From assembly GCA_031261125.1 (NCBI GenBank), contig JAISJZ010000206.1:1-17847 (forward strand): a stretch of 17,847 nucleotides of DNA, given 5' to 3'. Both the position numbers and the translations under genes were made by a program. The notes below the pieces were generated by a model. The model did not search any database and was not told where the DNA came from. It saw only the letters and a program-made list of their open reading frames with translations. The DNA comes from Planctomycetaceae bacterium (lineage in GTDB: Bacteria > Planctomycetota > Planctomycetia > Pirellulales > Thermoguttaceae). Below are positions 7,063 to 14,321 of this stretch, one piece after another. Numbering within the stretch: position 1 is the first letter of the stretch; every line of letters starts with the position of its first letter.

Positions 7063-8841
7063 ATGAATCCGTCTGACACCCAACCGAGTTCCTTCCGTAA
7101 TATCAGGGAAATTATTGAATCGCTTGCCGTTGCACTGGCATTGGCGTTTTTCTTCAAAGCGTTTGCCGCCGAGGCGTTCGTGATACCGACCGGCTCAATG
7201 GCTTCAACCCTGATGGGACGGCACAAAGACGTTCAATGCGGACAGTGCGGGTTCCCTTTCCAAATCAGTGCGTCCGAAGAATCGAACGACGGTACCGACC
7301 GACCGCGGGACGGACTGCCCCGTGTCGTTGCCGGGACTTGTCCGCAGTGCCGATACACAATGTATGTCGGTGCCGACAATGCCGCTCAAAAAACATTTCT
7401 TTCGTTCAGCGGCGACCGAATCTTCGTCGATAAAAGCAGGTTTGATTTTCACGCTCCGCAGCGTTGGCACGTTACTGTTTTTCGTTATCCCGGCAAGACG
7501 CAGATAAACTACATCAAACGTCTTGTCGGTTTGGAAAACGAAAGTATTTTTATTTCCAACGGCGATATTTTCGTGAAAAAGTTGGCAGCGGGATTGGTTC
7601 CGTCCGGTACCGGTATCGGCTATCAAATTCAACGCAAACCGCTGTCCGCTTTACAAGCGATGATGCGCCCTGTGGACGACAACGATTACGTTCTGCCGGA
7701 GTTGCTGAAACTCGGCTGGATGCCGCGGTGGTACAGTGCAGACAATAGTTGGAAACGTTCGGAAGATTGTAAATCGTTTGACTGTACCGAAGCGGGCGAA
7801 CATTGGTTGACTTACCGGAACGTTGAGCCGTCGTCGTCGGACTGGTCCTACTTGTCCGCCGGGAAGATGCCGCCGCAGGGTGCCGTCAATAATCCGCAAC
7901 TGATTACCGATTTTGTCGGCTATAATTCCGGTATTACAGATTCCAAGCAGTACAATACCGGGCAAACCGTGGCAATGCGGGACGTGAATCATAACGGTAA
8001 AGTTCTGAAAGAACATTTCGTTACACAGTCAGGGTTCGGTTTAGGGTTGAACTGGGTCGGCGACCTCGCACTGTCAAGCCGGATTACAATACAAAAACCG
8101 GGCAATTATCTCCTCTTCAAACTTGTCAAAGGCGGTGTCAATTTCCTATGCCGGATTGACCTGCGGACAGGACAAGCAGAACTGTCAATACAGGACTGTC
8201 CCCAATTTGCTCCGGTTTTGGTGCAAACACCGCTTCTCGGTACCGGGACGTTTGACGTGATGTTTATCAACTGCGACGAGGAACTGCGGCTTGTTGTCAA
8301 CGGCAAAGAAATCACAACCGGTCAAGGACGGTACGATACGTTGTGTGAACCGGGCGGAGTGCTGCCGCGTGATAGAAGCCCGAACGAATTGGATTTGCAG
8401 CCGGCGGCAATCGGCGTTCAGGATGCGGCGGTAAAAGTCGAACACCTGAAAGTCCAGCGGGATTTATATTACATTGCTTGCAACGAAAATTCCAATGATA
8501 ATACCCAGTGCGATTTACGGTATTCGCCGTTTCACAGTGAATATCCGTTGACGGAGAACACGGTTGCGTCCATCCTTTCTTCGCCTGACCGGTGGGGAAA
8601 TTTCGGCAAAACGAACGTTGTTCGGTTCGACTTGAAAGACGACGAATTTCTGATGCTCGGCGACAACAGCGCGAAAAGCAAGGACAGCCGGTTATGGACG
8701 ACGGACGGAATACCGTGTTATGTTCCGCGAAATCTGCTCATCGGCGAAGCGGTATTCGTGTATTGGCCTCACGGATTGCGGATACCGGGAACAAACATTG
8801 CGTTGATTCCGAATGTTAAGAAAGTGCGGATGATAAAGTAG
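7063..8841 (+). CDS. lepB: Signal peptidase I with inserted zinc ribbon and large extra domain
   Basis: This is the membrane serine/lysine peptidase that removes signal peptides from exported proteins. An N-terminal transmembrane helix (about 17-40) leads to box B, IPTGSM, with nucleophile Ser45. The general base is Lys152 in NYIKRLVG, and the late box GDNSAKSKDSR lies at 533-543. At 592 residues it is roughly twice the typical length. Between Ser45 and the GDRIFVDK box there is an insertion with C59xxC62 and C93xxC96, a likely zinc ribbon. Between about 170 and 500 there is a large insertion with a beta-rich, lectin/LamG-like feel (for example FDVMFINCDEELRLVVNG). The catalytic residues are intact, so it should be active. 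The ATG at 7063 is the first start after an in-frame stop at 7054 and lacks a close Shine-Dalgarno. Several signal-peptide proteins in this window are plausible substrates. Confidence 0.9.
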   Translation: MNPSDTQPSSFRNIREIIESLAVALALAFFFKAFAAEAFVIPTGSMASTLMGRHKDVQCGQCGFPFQISASEESNDGTDRPRDGLPRVVAGTCPQCRYTMYVGADNAAQKTFLSFSGDRIFVDKSRFDFHAPQRWHVTVFRYPGKTQINYIKRLVGLENESIFISNGDIFVKKLAAGLVPSGTGIGYQIQRKPLSALQAMMRPVDDNDYVLPELLKLGWMPRWYSADNSWKRSEDCKSFDCTEAGEHWLTYRNVEPSSSDWSYLSAGKMPPQGAVNNPQLITDFVGYNSGITDSKQYNTGQTVAMRDVNHNGKVLKEHFVTQSGFGLGLNWVGDLALSSRITIQKPGNYLLFKLVKGGVNFLCRIDLRTGQAELSIQDCPQFAPVLVQTPLLGTGTFDVMFINCDEELRLVVNGKEITTGQGRYDTLCEPGGVLPRDRSPNELDLQPAAIGVQDAAVKVEHLKVQRDLYYIACNENSNDNTQCDLRYSPFHSEYPLTENTVASILSSPDRWGNFGKTNVVRFDLKDDEFLMLGDNSAKSKDSRLWTTDGIPCYVPRNLLIGEAVFVYWPHGLRIPGTNIALIPNVKKVRMIK

Positions 8842-8866
8842 CGGAGGTCATACTCACCGAAGTTTT

Positions 8867-8903
8867 TCATACCGCCTTTGAACGGGTTGTTCGGACGGTA
8901 TGA
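8867..8903 (+). terminator. Hairpin after lepB (terminator-like)
   Basis: An 8-bp perfect inverted repeat TCATACCG/CGGTATGA encloses a CC/GG pair and a GAAC/GTTC inner stem. It lies 25 bp after the lepB stop. No T-run follows on either strand, so it may be a transcript-end stabiliser or a Rho-dependent site rather than a classical terminator. Confidence 0.4.
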
Positions 8904-8970
8904 TCCCTATTGCTATGTTCGAGAAGATCTTGCGTAAGATTCCGGTGATGAAACGCTTCGCCGTTGACCG

Positions 8971-8999
8971 TTGACAGCAGAATTATCCCGGCATACAAT
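8971..8999 (+). promoter_or_regulatory. Near-consensus sigma70 promoter for argH
   Basis: TTGACA, a 17-bp spacer and TACAAT: eleven of twelve consensus bases at optimal spacing. Transcription would begin near 9006, giving a leader of about 38 bases to the GTG start of argH. The -35 box is the second half of a direct repeat GTTGACC/GTTGACA. No operator-like palindrome is visible around it. Confidence 0.75.
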
Positions 9000-9043
9000 C
9001 ACCTTTTGCTTTTAGTTCCTGTACGATTTTGTTTTGACAGCCC

Positions 9044-10498
9044 GTGCCGCAAAAGAACCCGAAATATCCTCATCAATCGCCGGAAAAATCAGAACCGTCC
9101 GCATCGCAGAAGGCGTGGGGCGGTGTTTTTACCGAAAAAACCGACGGCAGAGTTGAACTGTTCACCGAAAGTATCAGTTTCGACCGCGTTCTTTACGAAG
9201 TTGACATCCGCGGTTCCGTTGCTCACGCCCGGATGTTGAACGATGTCGGGTTGTTAACGGAACACGAATTCAAACAAATTGAACACAGTCTGCTTGAAAT
9301 CCGCCGGGAAATCGAAACCGGTACGTTTCCGTTCAATATTGAGTTTGAAGATATTCATATGCACATCGAACACGCCCTGATTGAAAAAATCGGCGATACA
9401 GGGCGGAAACTGCATACGGCACGGAGCCGGAACGACCAAGTGGTAACCAATTTGCGGCTTTGGATTCGCGATTCTATTGACCGTATCTGTAACCGTCTGC
9501 TTGACTTGCAGGCGGCGTTCGTCGGACGCTGCGATAACGACTTTGATGTCATTCTTCCCGGCTACACACACTTGCAGCGGGCGCAGCCGGTGCTTGCCCC
9601 GCACGTTTGGCTGGCGTACTGTGAGAAGTTTGAGCGGGACAAACAACGGCTTAAAGATTGCCGCAAACGGGTCAACATTCTGGGACTCGGTGCCGCCGCT
9701 CTTGCCGGTACGAGTTTGCCGATTGACCGAAAAAAAACTGCCGAATACTTGGGTTTTGAGGATATTGCCGCTAACAGCATTGACGTTTCCAGCGACAGGG
9801 ATTTTGTTCTTGAAGCGGCGTTTTGCCTGACAGAAACTGCCTTGCATTTAAGCACGTTTGCCGAAGAATGGGTTCTTTGGTCAACGTCCGAATTTTCGTT
9901 TCTGCGTCCGCCGCAAGCATTTTGTACCGGTTCGTCCATTATGCCGCAGAAAGTCAATCCCGATGTATTGGAACTCATTCGGGGCAAGACCGCCCGCGTC
10001 GCCGGAAACTTACAAACACTGATTGTTCTGACCAAAGGACTGCCGCTGGCGTACAACCGGGATTTGCAGGAAGACAAGGTGCCGATTTTTGATTCGTTTA
10101 ACACGGTGGAATCGGTACTGTCGTTAGCCGCCCCGCTGGTTGAAGGGGCTGTACTGAACCGGGAAGCGATTGCCGAACGGTTAGACCGCGGTTATCTGGA
10201 CGCAACGGTGCTGATGGAATATCTGATTCTGCAAGGTGTTCCGCAGCGGACGGCACACGGCATTGTTGGACGTTTAGTTCGGCTTGCGATGGACAAACAA
10301 GTACCGCTGGCGAAACTGCCCTTATCTGAGTTTCATCAAGTTCACGAAGGATTCGATGATAACGTGTTCAATGTTCTCGGTGCGAAAAATGCGGCAGCGG
10401 CAATGAAAAGTTACGGTTCAACGGCACCTGACCAAGTCCGGTTGCAGATTGACCGGTGGAAGGCGAAAATAGATGCCGTTTATCAGAAAACGGCGTAA
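9044..10498 (+). CDS. argH: Argininosuccinate lyase
   Basis: This enzyme catalyses the last step of arginine synthesis, splitting argininosuccinate into arginine and fumarate in the cytoplasm as a homotetramer. Family motifs are KAWGGVF (the usual N-terminal WGGRF region), EDIHMHIE, HTARSRNDQV, GYTHLQRAQP and the fumarase/aspartase superfamily signature GSSIMPQKVNP at 296-306 with the catalytic serine loop. At 484 residues it is slightly longer than typical (about 460) because of a 22-residue polar lead that is rich in Pro, Lys and Ser. The GTG at 9044 is the only available start: an in-frame TGA lies at 9035 and no ATG occurs before the WGG motif. The promoter at 8971-8999 fits it. No Shine-Dalgarno is evident. 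The pyrK-like gene follows after 10 bp, so the two are likely cotranscribed. Confidence 0.94.
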   Translation: MPQKNPKYPHQSPEKSEPSASQKAWGGVFTEKTDGRVELFTESISFDRVLYEVDIRGSVAHARMLNDVGLLTEHEFKQIEHSLLEIRREIETGTFPFNIEFEDIHMHIEHALIEKIGDTGRKLHTARSRNDQVVTNLRLWIRDSIDRICNRLLDLQAAFVGRCDNDFDVILPGYTHLQRAQPVLAPHVWLAYCEKFERDKQRLKDCRKRVNILGLGAAALAGTSLPIDRKKTAEYLGFEDIAANSIDVSSDRDFVLEAAFCLTETALHLSTFAEEWVLWSTSEFSFLRPPQAFCTGSSIMPQKVNPDVLELIRGKTARVAGNLQTLIVLTKGLPLAYNRDLQEDKVPIFDSFNTVESVLSLAAPLVEGAVLNREAIAERLDRGYLDATVLMEYLILQGVPQRTAHGIVGRLVRLAMDKQVPLAKLPLSEFHQVHEGFDDNVFNVLGAKNAAAAMKSYGSTAPDQVRLQIDRWKAKIDAVYQKTA

Positions 10499-10508
10499 AT
10501 ATATTTCG

Positions 10509-11297
10509 ATGTACTCAACCGGAATTATTGTACAGAATGAACGGATTGCGGAACTAACGTTTCGCTTGGCATTGGAAACAGAAGAGCGTTTGCCGCTGGT
10601 GAATGCCGGACAATTTGCGATGCTGCGTTTGCCGCGCCGCTCCGACCCGCTGCTCGGCAGACCGCTTGCGGTGTACCGCTGCACGGAACACCGTTTGGAA
10701 GTCGTTTATCTGGTCGTCGGGAAAATGACGGAACGTTTGGCGGAACAACAGAACGGCAACACTCTGGAATTTTGGCTGCCGCTTGGTAACGGATTTCCAG
10801 AATCAACCGCCGAACATACGATAATGGTCGCCGGCGGTATCGGACAAACGCCGTTTCTGATGCTTGCTGAAAAGCGGGATTTGCAAAACCCTGCCCGTTA
10901 TACCTTGCTTTACGGCGCAAGAACGAAGAGCCGGATTGCGTGTATGGACGACTTCCGGCGAACCGGCATTGATGTCCGTATAGCGACGGATGACGGTTCC
11001 GAAGGACATCACGGATTTTCTACGGACCTAATTGAGCGGGTGTATCGTCCCGGCGAATCGACCCGACTGCTGTGCTGCGGTCCGAAACCGATGCTGTATG
11101 TTGTGTTCAAAATTGCCGAAAAACTTGGTTTGCCGTGTTATGTTTCGCTGGAAACGCCGATGAGTTGCGGATTAGGAATCTGCTACGGCTGTGTTGTGAA
11201 ATATAAGGATAATCCTGACACCGATGAATGGGACTACCGGCGAACTTGCAAGGACGGTCCCGTGTTTAATGCGTATCGGCTGCGTTGGGACGATTGA
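10509..11297 (+). CDS. pyrK: PyrK-like dihydroorotate dehydrogenase electron-transfer subunit
   Basis: A ferredoxin-NADP reductase-fold protein of 262 residues that carries electrons between NAD, FAD and a 2Fe-2S cluster. In PyrK it couples to PyrD (dihydroorotate dehydrogenase) in pyrimidine synthesis. Visible features are an FAD-binding RPLAVYR, the nucleotide-binding AGGIGQTPF and a C-terminal cluster site: C220, C225 and C228 in SCGLGICYGC plus C247 in YRRTCKDGPVF, the spacing typical of PyrK. The ATG at 10509 is chosen because it begins just before the first beta strand. An ATG at 10473 would overlap argH by 26 bp and add a basic 12-residue lead. No pyrD is adjacent, so a different partner oxidoreductase is possible. 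Confidence 0.78.
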   Translation: MYSTGIIVQNERIAELTFRLALETEERLPLVNAGQFAMLRLPRRSDPLLGRPLAVYRCTEHRLEVVYLVVGKMTERLAEQQNGNTLEFWLPLGNGFPESTAEHTIMVAGGIGQTPFLMLAEKRDLQNPARYTLLYGARTKSRIACMDDFRRTGIDVRIATDDGSEGHHGFSTDLIERVYRPGESTRLLCCGPKPMLYVVFKIAEKLGLPCYVSLETPMSCGLGICYGCVVKYKDNPDTDEWDYRRTCKDGPVFNAYRLRWDD

Positions 11298-11465
11298 TAT
11301 ACTCTGTCCTGCCACAAGTTAGTATTTTCAATTTTTCTAGGAAATCTATTAACCTCTGACGGGTTCGTCAGCCGCAGGGGCTGCTTTTCAATGCCCGTTA
11401 AAAAAGGACTGGTCAGGCAAAATCTGAACAACGGGAATTCTGTTGATATAGATTTTTTGCCCCTC
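11298..11465. other. Non-coding gap after pyrK
   Basis: No credible gene is seen here. It holds a terminator-like pair of hairpins at 11356-11384 and another inverted repeat, CCCGTT (11394-11399) with AACGGG (11430-11435), enclosing a TCAG/CTGA stem. The rest is AT-rich. The promoter of the candidate RNA begins directly after it. Confidence 0.5.
11356..11384 (+). terminator. Tandem hairpins after pyrK, likely terminator
   Basis: CTGACG-GGTT-CGTCAG (11356-11371) is followed at once by GCAG-GGG-CTGC (11374-11384) and then TTTT. It lies about 60 bp after the pyrK stop. An alternative single fold CAGCC/GGCTG (11369-11383) also ends at the T-run. The T-run is short, so efficiency is uncertain. 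Confidence 0.5.
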
Positions 11466-11494
11466 TTGCAATTTATTTTTTCATATTTTACAAT
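11466..11494 (+). promoter_or_regulatory. sigma70-like promoter of the candidate RNA
   Basis: TTGCAA, a 17-bp spacer and TACAAT. The predicted start, about 11501, coincides with the first base pair of a 7-bp hairpin (11502-11521), as expected for a structured RNA with a protected 5' end. Confidence 0.6.
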
Positions 11495-11500
11495 TCTCCC

Positions 11501-11741
11501 AATTCGGCAATTTCGCCGAATATTTAGCCCAAAAGGAACTAACATATCGTAAGCATTTTATAAATCGAATTTTGCGTTCAGTTGCCCAAAGGCAATTTAC
11601 CACCTTGAACCGAAAGGTTCTTGTCGTAGAGGCAACATCGAAAGGACGCTCCCCGTTTGGGGAGTGCCCTGCCGTTGTTGTAATGCGTGCCTGTGGTAAG
11701 GTGAAAGTAGCAATATCGGAATCAGGCACTCTTTCTTTTTT
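11501..11741 (+). ncRNA. Candidate structured RNA or switch-like leader, unknown family
   Basis: There is no convincing protein-coding frame, but helices are dense. (1) ATTCGGC/GCCGAAT (11502-11521). (2) TTGCC-CAAA-GGCAA (11582-11595). (3) A closing stem TTACCAC (11597-11603) with GTGGTAA (11693-11699), continued by AGGCA (11630-11634) with TGCCT (11688-11692). (4) GAACC-GAAA-GGTTC (11607-11620). (5) An 8-bp stem capped by GTTT (11647-11666). The 3' strand of the closing stem overlaps GTGCCTG (11687-11693), which can pair instead with CAGGCAC (11723-11729) just before a T-rich run. The two folds exclude each other. A promoter lies at the right distance upstream. The GAAA loop and T-run fit only the plus strand. 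It matches no riboswitch, RNase P, tmRNA, 6S or SRP consensus I can recall. Ending at the T-run it would be about 240 nt; read through, it is the leader of the membrane-protein gene at 11829. Confidence 0.5.
11687..11741 (+). terminator. Terminator-like stem and T-run ending the candidate RNA
   Basis: GTGCCTG (11687-11693) pairs perfectly with CAGGCAC (11723-11729) across a 29-base loop, and a T-rich run (11730-11741, with six consecutive T) follows. The long loop is unusual for a simple terminator and would fit a regulated one, because the left arm is also used in the closing stem of the upstream fold. Confidence 0.4.
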
Positions 11742-11828
11742 ATCAACTCTTGAAAGTTTTCCGTGTTCCAAATCGCAAACGGTTTATTCTGCCGATACGC
11801 GGTTCCGCTAGCCAATGGAGAGAATTCA

Positions 11829-12539
11829 ATGTTTCAGGTTCCCGTTTTGTTTGCTTTCGTTCCTTTTGCTTCTCCGGTAATACTTGGAGTTATCGCCGTC
11901 GTCATTTTCGTGTTTATGTTTTTGAGCAAGTCGCGGTCAGGATTTTCGTTGTCAACATACTACGTCATCAAAGAATGGCGGGTATCAAGACAACCCGATA
12001 CCGAAGGCAACTTCGTGAAGATTGTCGGAAGACAAGAAGGACTCATTTCGTTTATCGCAACATTGTTCGGTATCGACCCAACAATTACGATGAAAGCCGA
12101 CAGTAAGAATTTCTCGCTTATTTCGCGAACATTTTTTGGTTTCACAACACGGCACATTCCGCTGAAACAAGTCAGCGAAACGCAGTGCGGTTTTCGGTAT
12201 CCTTGGCTGGGACCGATCATTTTATGCCTGCTCGGTTTGTTTTCGTTATTCGGCAGTTTATACGCATCTGCTAACGGTGGCGGTGTCGCTGTAGGGTTTA
12301 TATTTTTCCTCGTTGGCATTGCTTTCATAGTAGCAGGCGTATTCATCTACATATATAATCGGTTTCTGCTTGTCGGCGTTGGAACAACCGGCGGGACAGG
12401 ACTGGCGTTTGCGCAATTCCGTCCATCGTTTATTGAAGGGCAGCGAATTGATATGCAAGCGGCGGAGCAGGTCGGCGAACTAATCCGGCTGTTAGTTGAT
12501 ACAAAGAACAATGACAGCCGTCCCGTAACACCGCCGTAA
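11829..12539 (+). CDS. Hypothetical three-helix membrane protein
   Basis: A 236-residue inner-membrane protein with helices at about 6-33, 125-145 and 153-177. A soluble segment between helices 1 and 2 (about 35-120) includes FTTRHIPLKQVSETQCGF, and the C-terminal tail ends in FIEGQRIDMQAAEQVGELIR. The arrangement (a strand-rich segment with an IPL-Q-S motif, membrane hairpin, then a strand plus long terminal helix) recalls bacterial PH-like membrane proteins, but this is weak. The ATG at 11829 is chosen over 11763 because GGAG lies eight bases upstream. Lys/Asn and AT-ending codons look slightly more frequent than in the neighbours. It lies downstream of the candidate RNA and may be controlled by it. 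Confidence 0.7.
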   Translation: MFQVPVLFAFVPFASPVILGVIAVVIFVFMFLSKSRSGFSLSTYYVIKEWRVSRQPDTEGNFVKIVGRQEGLISFIATLFGIDPTITMKADSKNFSLISRTFFGFTTRHIPLKQVSETQCGFRYPWLGPIILCLLGLFSLFGSLYASANGGGVAVGFIFFLVGIAFIVAGVFIYIYNRFLLVGVGTTGGTGLAFAQFRPSFIEGQRIDMQAAEQVGELIRLLVDTKNNDSRPVTPP

Positions 12540-12711
12540 GTACCGAGACAGTGAGCGTTATCACGGTAACAAAAGAACCGTAATCTGCCGTCTGCGCAGG
12601 CAGATTCCAATACCCGGTGATGATATGGTGCAAACCGATACCGCAAAACATCGCCGCGATAGATGTCGGGAAAGCAAGCAGGATGAATAGATAGATGATT
12701 TTGCGTGGCAT
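12430..12711 (-). CDS. Possible small two-helix membrane protein
   Basis: A 93-residue frame beginning MPRKIIYLFILLAF, with hydrophobic helices at about 4-25 and 41-60. AGAGGG lies about eight bases upstream of the ATG at 12711, and a perfect TTGACA (-35 type) occurs at 12765-12770 on this strand, although no well-spaced -10 follows (TATCAT is 24 bp away). Its last 110 bp run antisense through the end of the 11829 gene, so the C-terminal tail (from RDGCHCSLYQ on) may be only the shadow of that gene. The N-terminal part occupies otherwise empty DNA. Function unknown; existence uncertain. Confidence 0.4.
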   Translation of the reverse strand: MPRKIIYLFILLAFPTSIAAMFCGIGLHHIITGYWNLPAQTADYGSFVTVITLTVSVLTAVLRDGCHCSLYQLTAGLVRRPAPPLAYQFAALQ

Positions 12712-12823
12712 AGATAATCCCTCTTCGATGCGAGATGATACTGTCGTAACCGTTTTAATGGTGATGTCAAGAGAGGAATCGCTGTATTCAAGTGGACACA
12801 AAGATTTCAGGCAGCGAACCGGC

Positions 12824-12851
12824 TTGTTTTTTATTTCCGATGTGGTATCCT
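12824..12851 (+). promoter_or_regulatory. Possible promoter of the metallophosphoesterase gene
   Basis: TTGTTT, a 16-bp spacer and TATCCT with an upstream TGG (extended -10 type). The start site would be near 12858, about 29 bases before the ATG. Both hexamers are partial matches. Confidence 0.35.
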
Positions 12852-12886
12852 TCCGGTGTTAAATATCGCAATGAGGAGTCGCCATT

Positions 12887-13987
12887 ATGAAACGACGTGA
12901 TTTTTTGCATTGTTCGGCAACGGCAGTTGCCGCCGCATCGTTTGTCTTTCCGCTTTCAGTCGTTCGTGCCGATGAAGCACCGAAAACATCGGCGGTGAAA
13001 TTGCAGTTTTCGGAAGACGGAACGTTCAAAATCGCTCAATTCACCGACACGCATTACCGCAGCGATAAAAAAGACATTGCCTTTGAGTCGGTCAAATTGA
13101 TTGCCGAAACGCTTGAAGCGGAAAAGCCGCAACTCGCTGTTTTCACCGGCGATATTGTTGTTCACGACCCCGACACGAAACGCGGTTGGGACGATATTCT
13201 TTCACCGTGCATTGAACAAAAAATCCCCTTCGCCGTTGTGCTGGGCAATCACGACCACGAAAGGGCGACGCTGCCGCCGCGGAGAATCGTCGATTACATT
13301 GCCGAAAAACCGTTTAGTGCAACGCAAGCCGGACCCGAAAATGTTTTTGGAGCGAGCAATTACATCTTGGAAATTTGCGATGGCGATAAGGTCGGCTCAC
13401 TTCTTTATTGCCTCGATTCCAACGCTTACAACAATCTCAATCCTCAAACCCGTTTGAATGGTTACGATTGGTTTCGGCAATCACAAATCGAGTGGTATAA
13501 AAAGCAAAGTGCCGGATACAAACAAAAAAACGGCGGCAAGCCGATTCCCGCGTTGGCGTTCTTTCATATTCCGCTCAACGAATATGGCGAAATGATTCAT
13601 TTCAAAACGTTCATCAATGAACAAAACGCAACGGTCAAACCGCGGGGTAAGAATATTATTGCCGGAGTCCGCAATGAATGGGAATGTCCCGGTGCCGTCA
13701 ATTCAGGGATGTTTGCCGCAATGCTGGAATGCGGCGATGTAATGGGAACGTTCGTCGGACACGACCACGTCAATGATTACGTCGCTCTGCACAACGGCAT
13801 TGCGTTGGGATACGGACGCTGGTCAGGAACGAAAACGACTTATGGTTCCGATAAGATGAAACACGGTTCGCGAATCATTGAACTCAAAAAGGGCGGCGAA
13901 CGTTCGTTCAAAACGTGGGTTCGGGTGCGCGGCGGTGAAAAAATTGCCGACATTCAAGTCCCGCAGGATTTACTGGAAAAAAAGTGA
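12887..13987 (+). CDS. Tat-exported calcineurin-like metallophosphoesterase
   Basis: A 366-residue phosphoesterase expected to act outside the cytoplasm. The N-terminus MKRRDFLHCSATAVAAASF carries a twin-arginine motif and hydrophobic stretch, with likely cleavage near VVRA-DE (about 28). The two-metal site is complete: D54 and H56 in FTDTHY, D89 in FTGDIV, GNHD (120-123), H227 in FFHIP and GHDH (291-294). The overall pattern resembles the purple-acid-phosphatase-29-like branch of calcineurin-type enzymes. A strong Shine-Dalgarno (GAGGAG) lies about eight bases before the ATG. It appears to be a single-gene unit, with a possible hairpin terminator at 14032-14053. Tat export would fit folding with metals before secretion. 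Whether the substrate is a phosphomonoester, a diester or a sugar phosphate cannot be told. Confidence 0.85.
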   Translation: MKRRDFLHCSATAVAAASFVFPLSVVRADEAPKTSAVKLQFSEDGTFKIAQFTDTHYRSDKKDIAFESVKLIAETLEAEKPQLAVFTGDIVVHDPDTKRGWDDILSPCIEQKIPFAVVLGNHDHERATLPPRRIVDYIAEKPFSATQAGPENVFGASNYILEICDGDKVGSLLYCLDSNAYNNLNPQTRLNGYDWFRQSQIEWYKKQSAGYKQKNGGKPIPALAFFHIPLNEYGEMIHFKTFINEQNATVKPRGKNIIAGVRNEWECPGAVNSGMFAAMLECGDVMGTFVGHDHVNDYVALHNGIALGYGRWSGTKTTYGSDKMKHGSRIIELKKGGERSFKTWVRVRGGEKIADIQVPQDLLEKK

Positions 13988-14031
13988 TACGGCACAAGAC
14001 GATGTGTTCTGCCGGTGAACTAAACGCCGTC

Positions 14032-14053
14032 GTGATTGACCGAGTCGAATCAC
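14032..14053 (+). terminator. Hairpin after the phosphoesterase gene
   Basis: GTGATT plus GAC pair with GTC plus AATCAC around a CGA loop, with one bulged G. It is followed by a T-rich stretch (TCATTTTCATTTCT). It lies 45 bp after the stop and is a plausible weak intrinsic terminator. Confidence 0.45.
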
Positions 14054-14103
14054 TCATTTTCATTTCTCCCTTCAATAGTTAATATCTAAATCTCTTTGCA
14101 TTC

Positions 14104-14259
14104 GTGAGTAATCCGCCACAAGAAATGCTCGAAAAAGTTGAGATTGTAATCAATTTAGCATTTCAAAATCCCAAATTGCTGCGATACCGGGACTATTACG
14201 GCGTAAATACAGTGATCGGCGGAGACTATAACAACACTATGCAAATAGGGGATTTTTAA
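14104..14259 (+). other. Short orphan reading frame, possible small protein or gene remnant
   Basis: A 51-codon frame starts at GTG and stops at TAA; it is open back to 14083. The product begins MSNPPQEMLEKVEIVINLAF and ends NNTMQIGDF. It looks protein-like, with an amphipathic helix and then a Tyr/Gly-rich tail. No ribosome site is seen, its base composition is more AT-rich than the neighbours, and it fills most of a 334-bp gap. It could be the tail of a decayed gene or a real small protein; I recognise no family. Confidence 0.25.
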
Positions 14260-14273
14260 TTGTTTTTATAAAA

Positions 14274-14293
14274 CGGCGGCACAAGTGCCGCTG
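14274..14293 (-). terminator. Intrinsic terminator of fusA
   Basis: On the minus strand GCGGCA-CTTG-TGCCGC, with one or two extra outer pairs, is followed directly by CGTTTTATAAAAA. It lies about 30 bp after the fusA stop. On the plus strand no T-run follows, so it serves fusA only. Confidence 0.7.
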
Positions 14294-14321
14294 CTAATAT
14301 ACGATGGACAGCCGCTGCTGG

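Noticed and set aside
7053..7076. Seven-codon mini-frame MNKNESV overlapping the lepB start, near an AGGAGG
   Set aside because: The AGGAGG is 15 bases from this ATG and coincides with the likely transcription start, so a real translated leader is doubtful.
8900..8974. A 24-codon frame (MIPIAMFEKILRKIPVMKRF...) upstream of argH as an arginine leader peptide
   Set aside because: It lies upstream of the near-consensus argH promoter and ends where the -35 begins, so it would not be on the argH transcript; Arg content is also low.
11572..11811. A 79-codon plus-strand frame and an overlapping minus-strand frame (11481-11771)
   Set aside because: Both run through the paired segments of the candidate RNA, have no ribosome site and give no recognisable protein; they look incidental.
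11298..11828. Mobile element or integron attachment site in the long gap
   Set aside because: Hairpins are present but there are no terminal inverted repeats, target-site duplications or recombinase gene.
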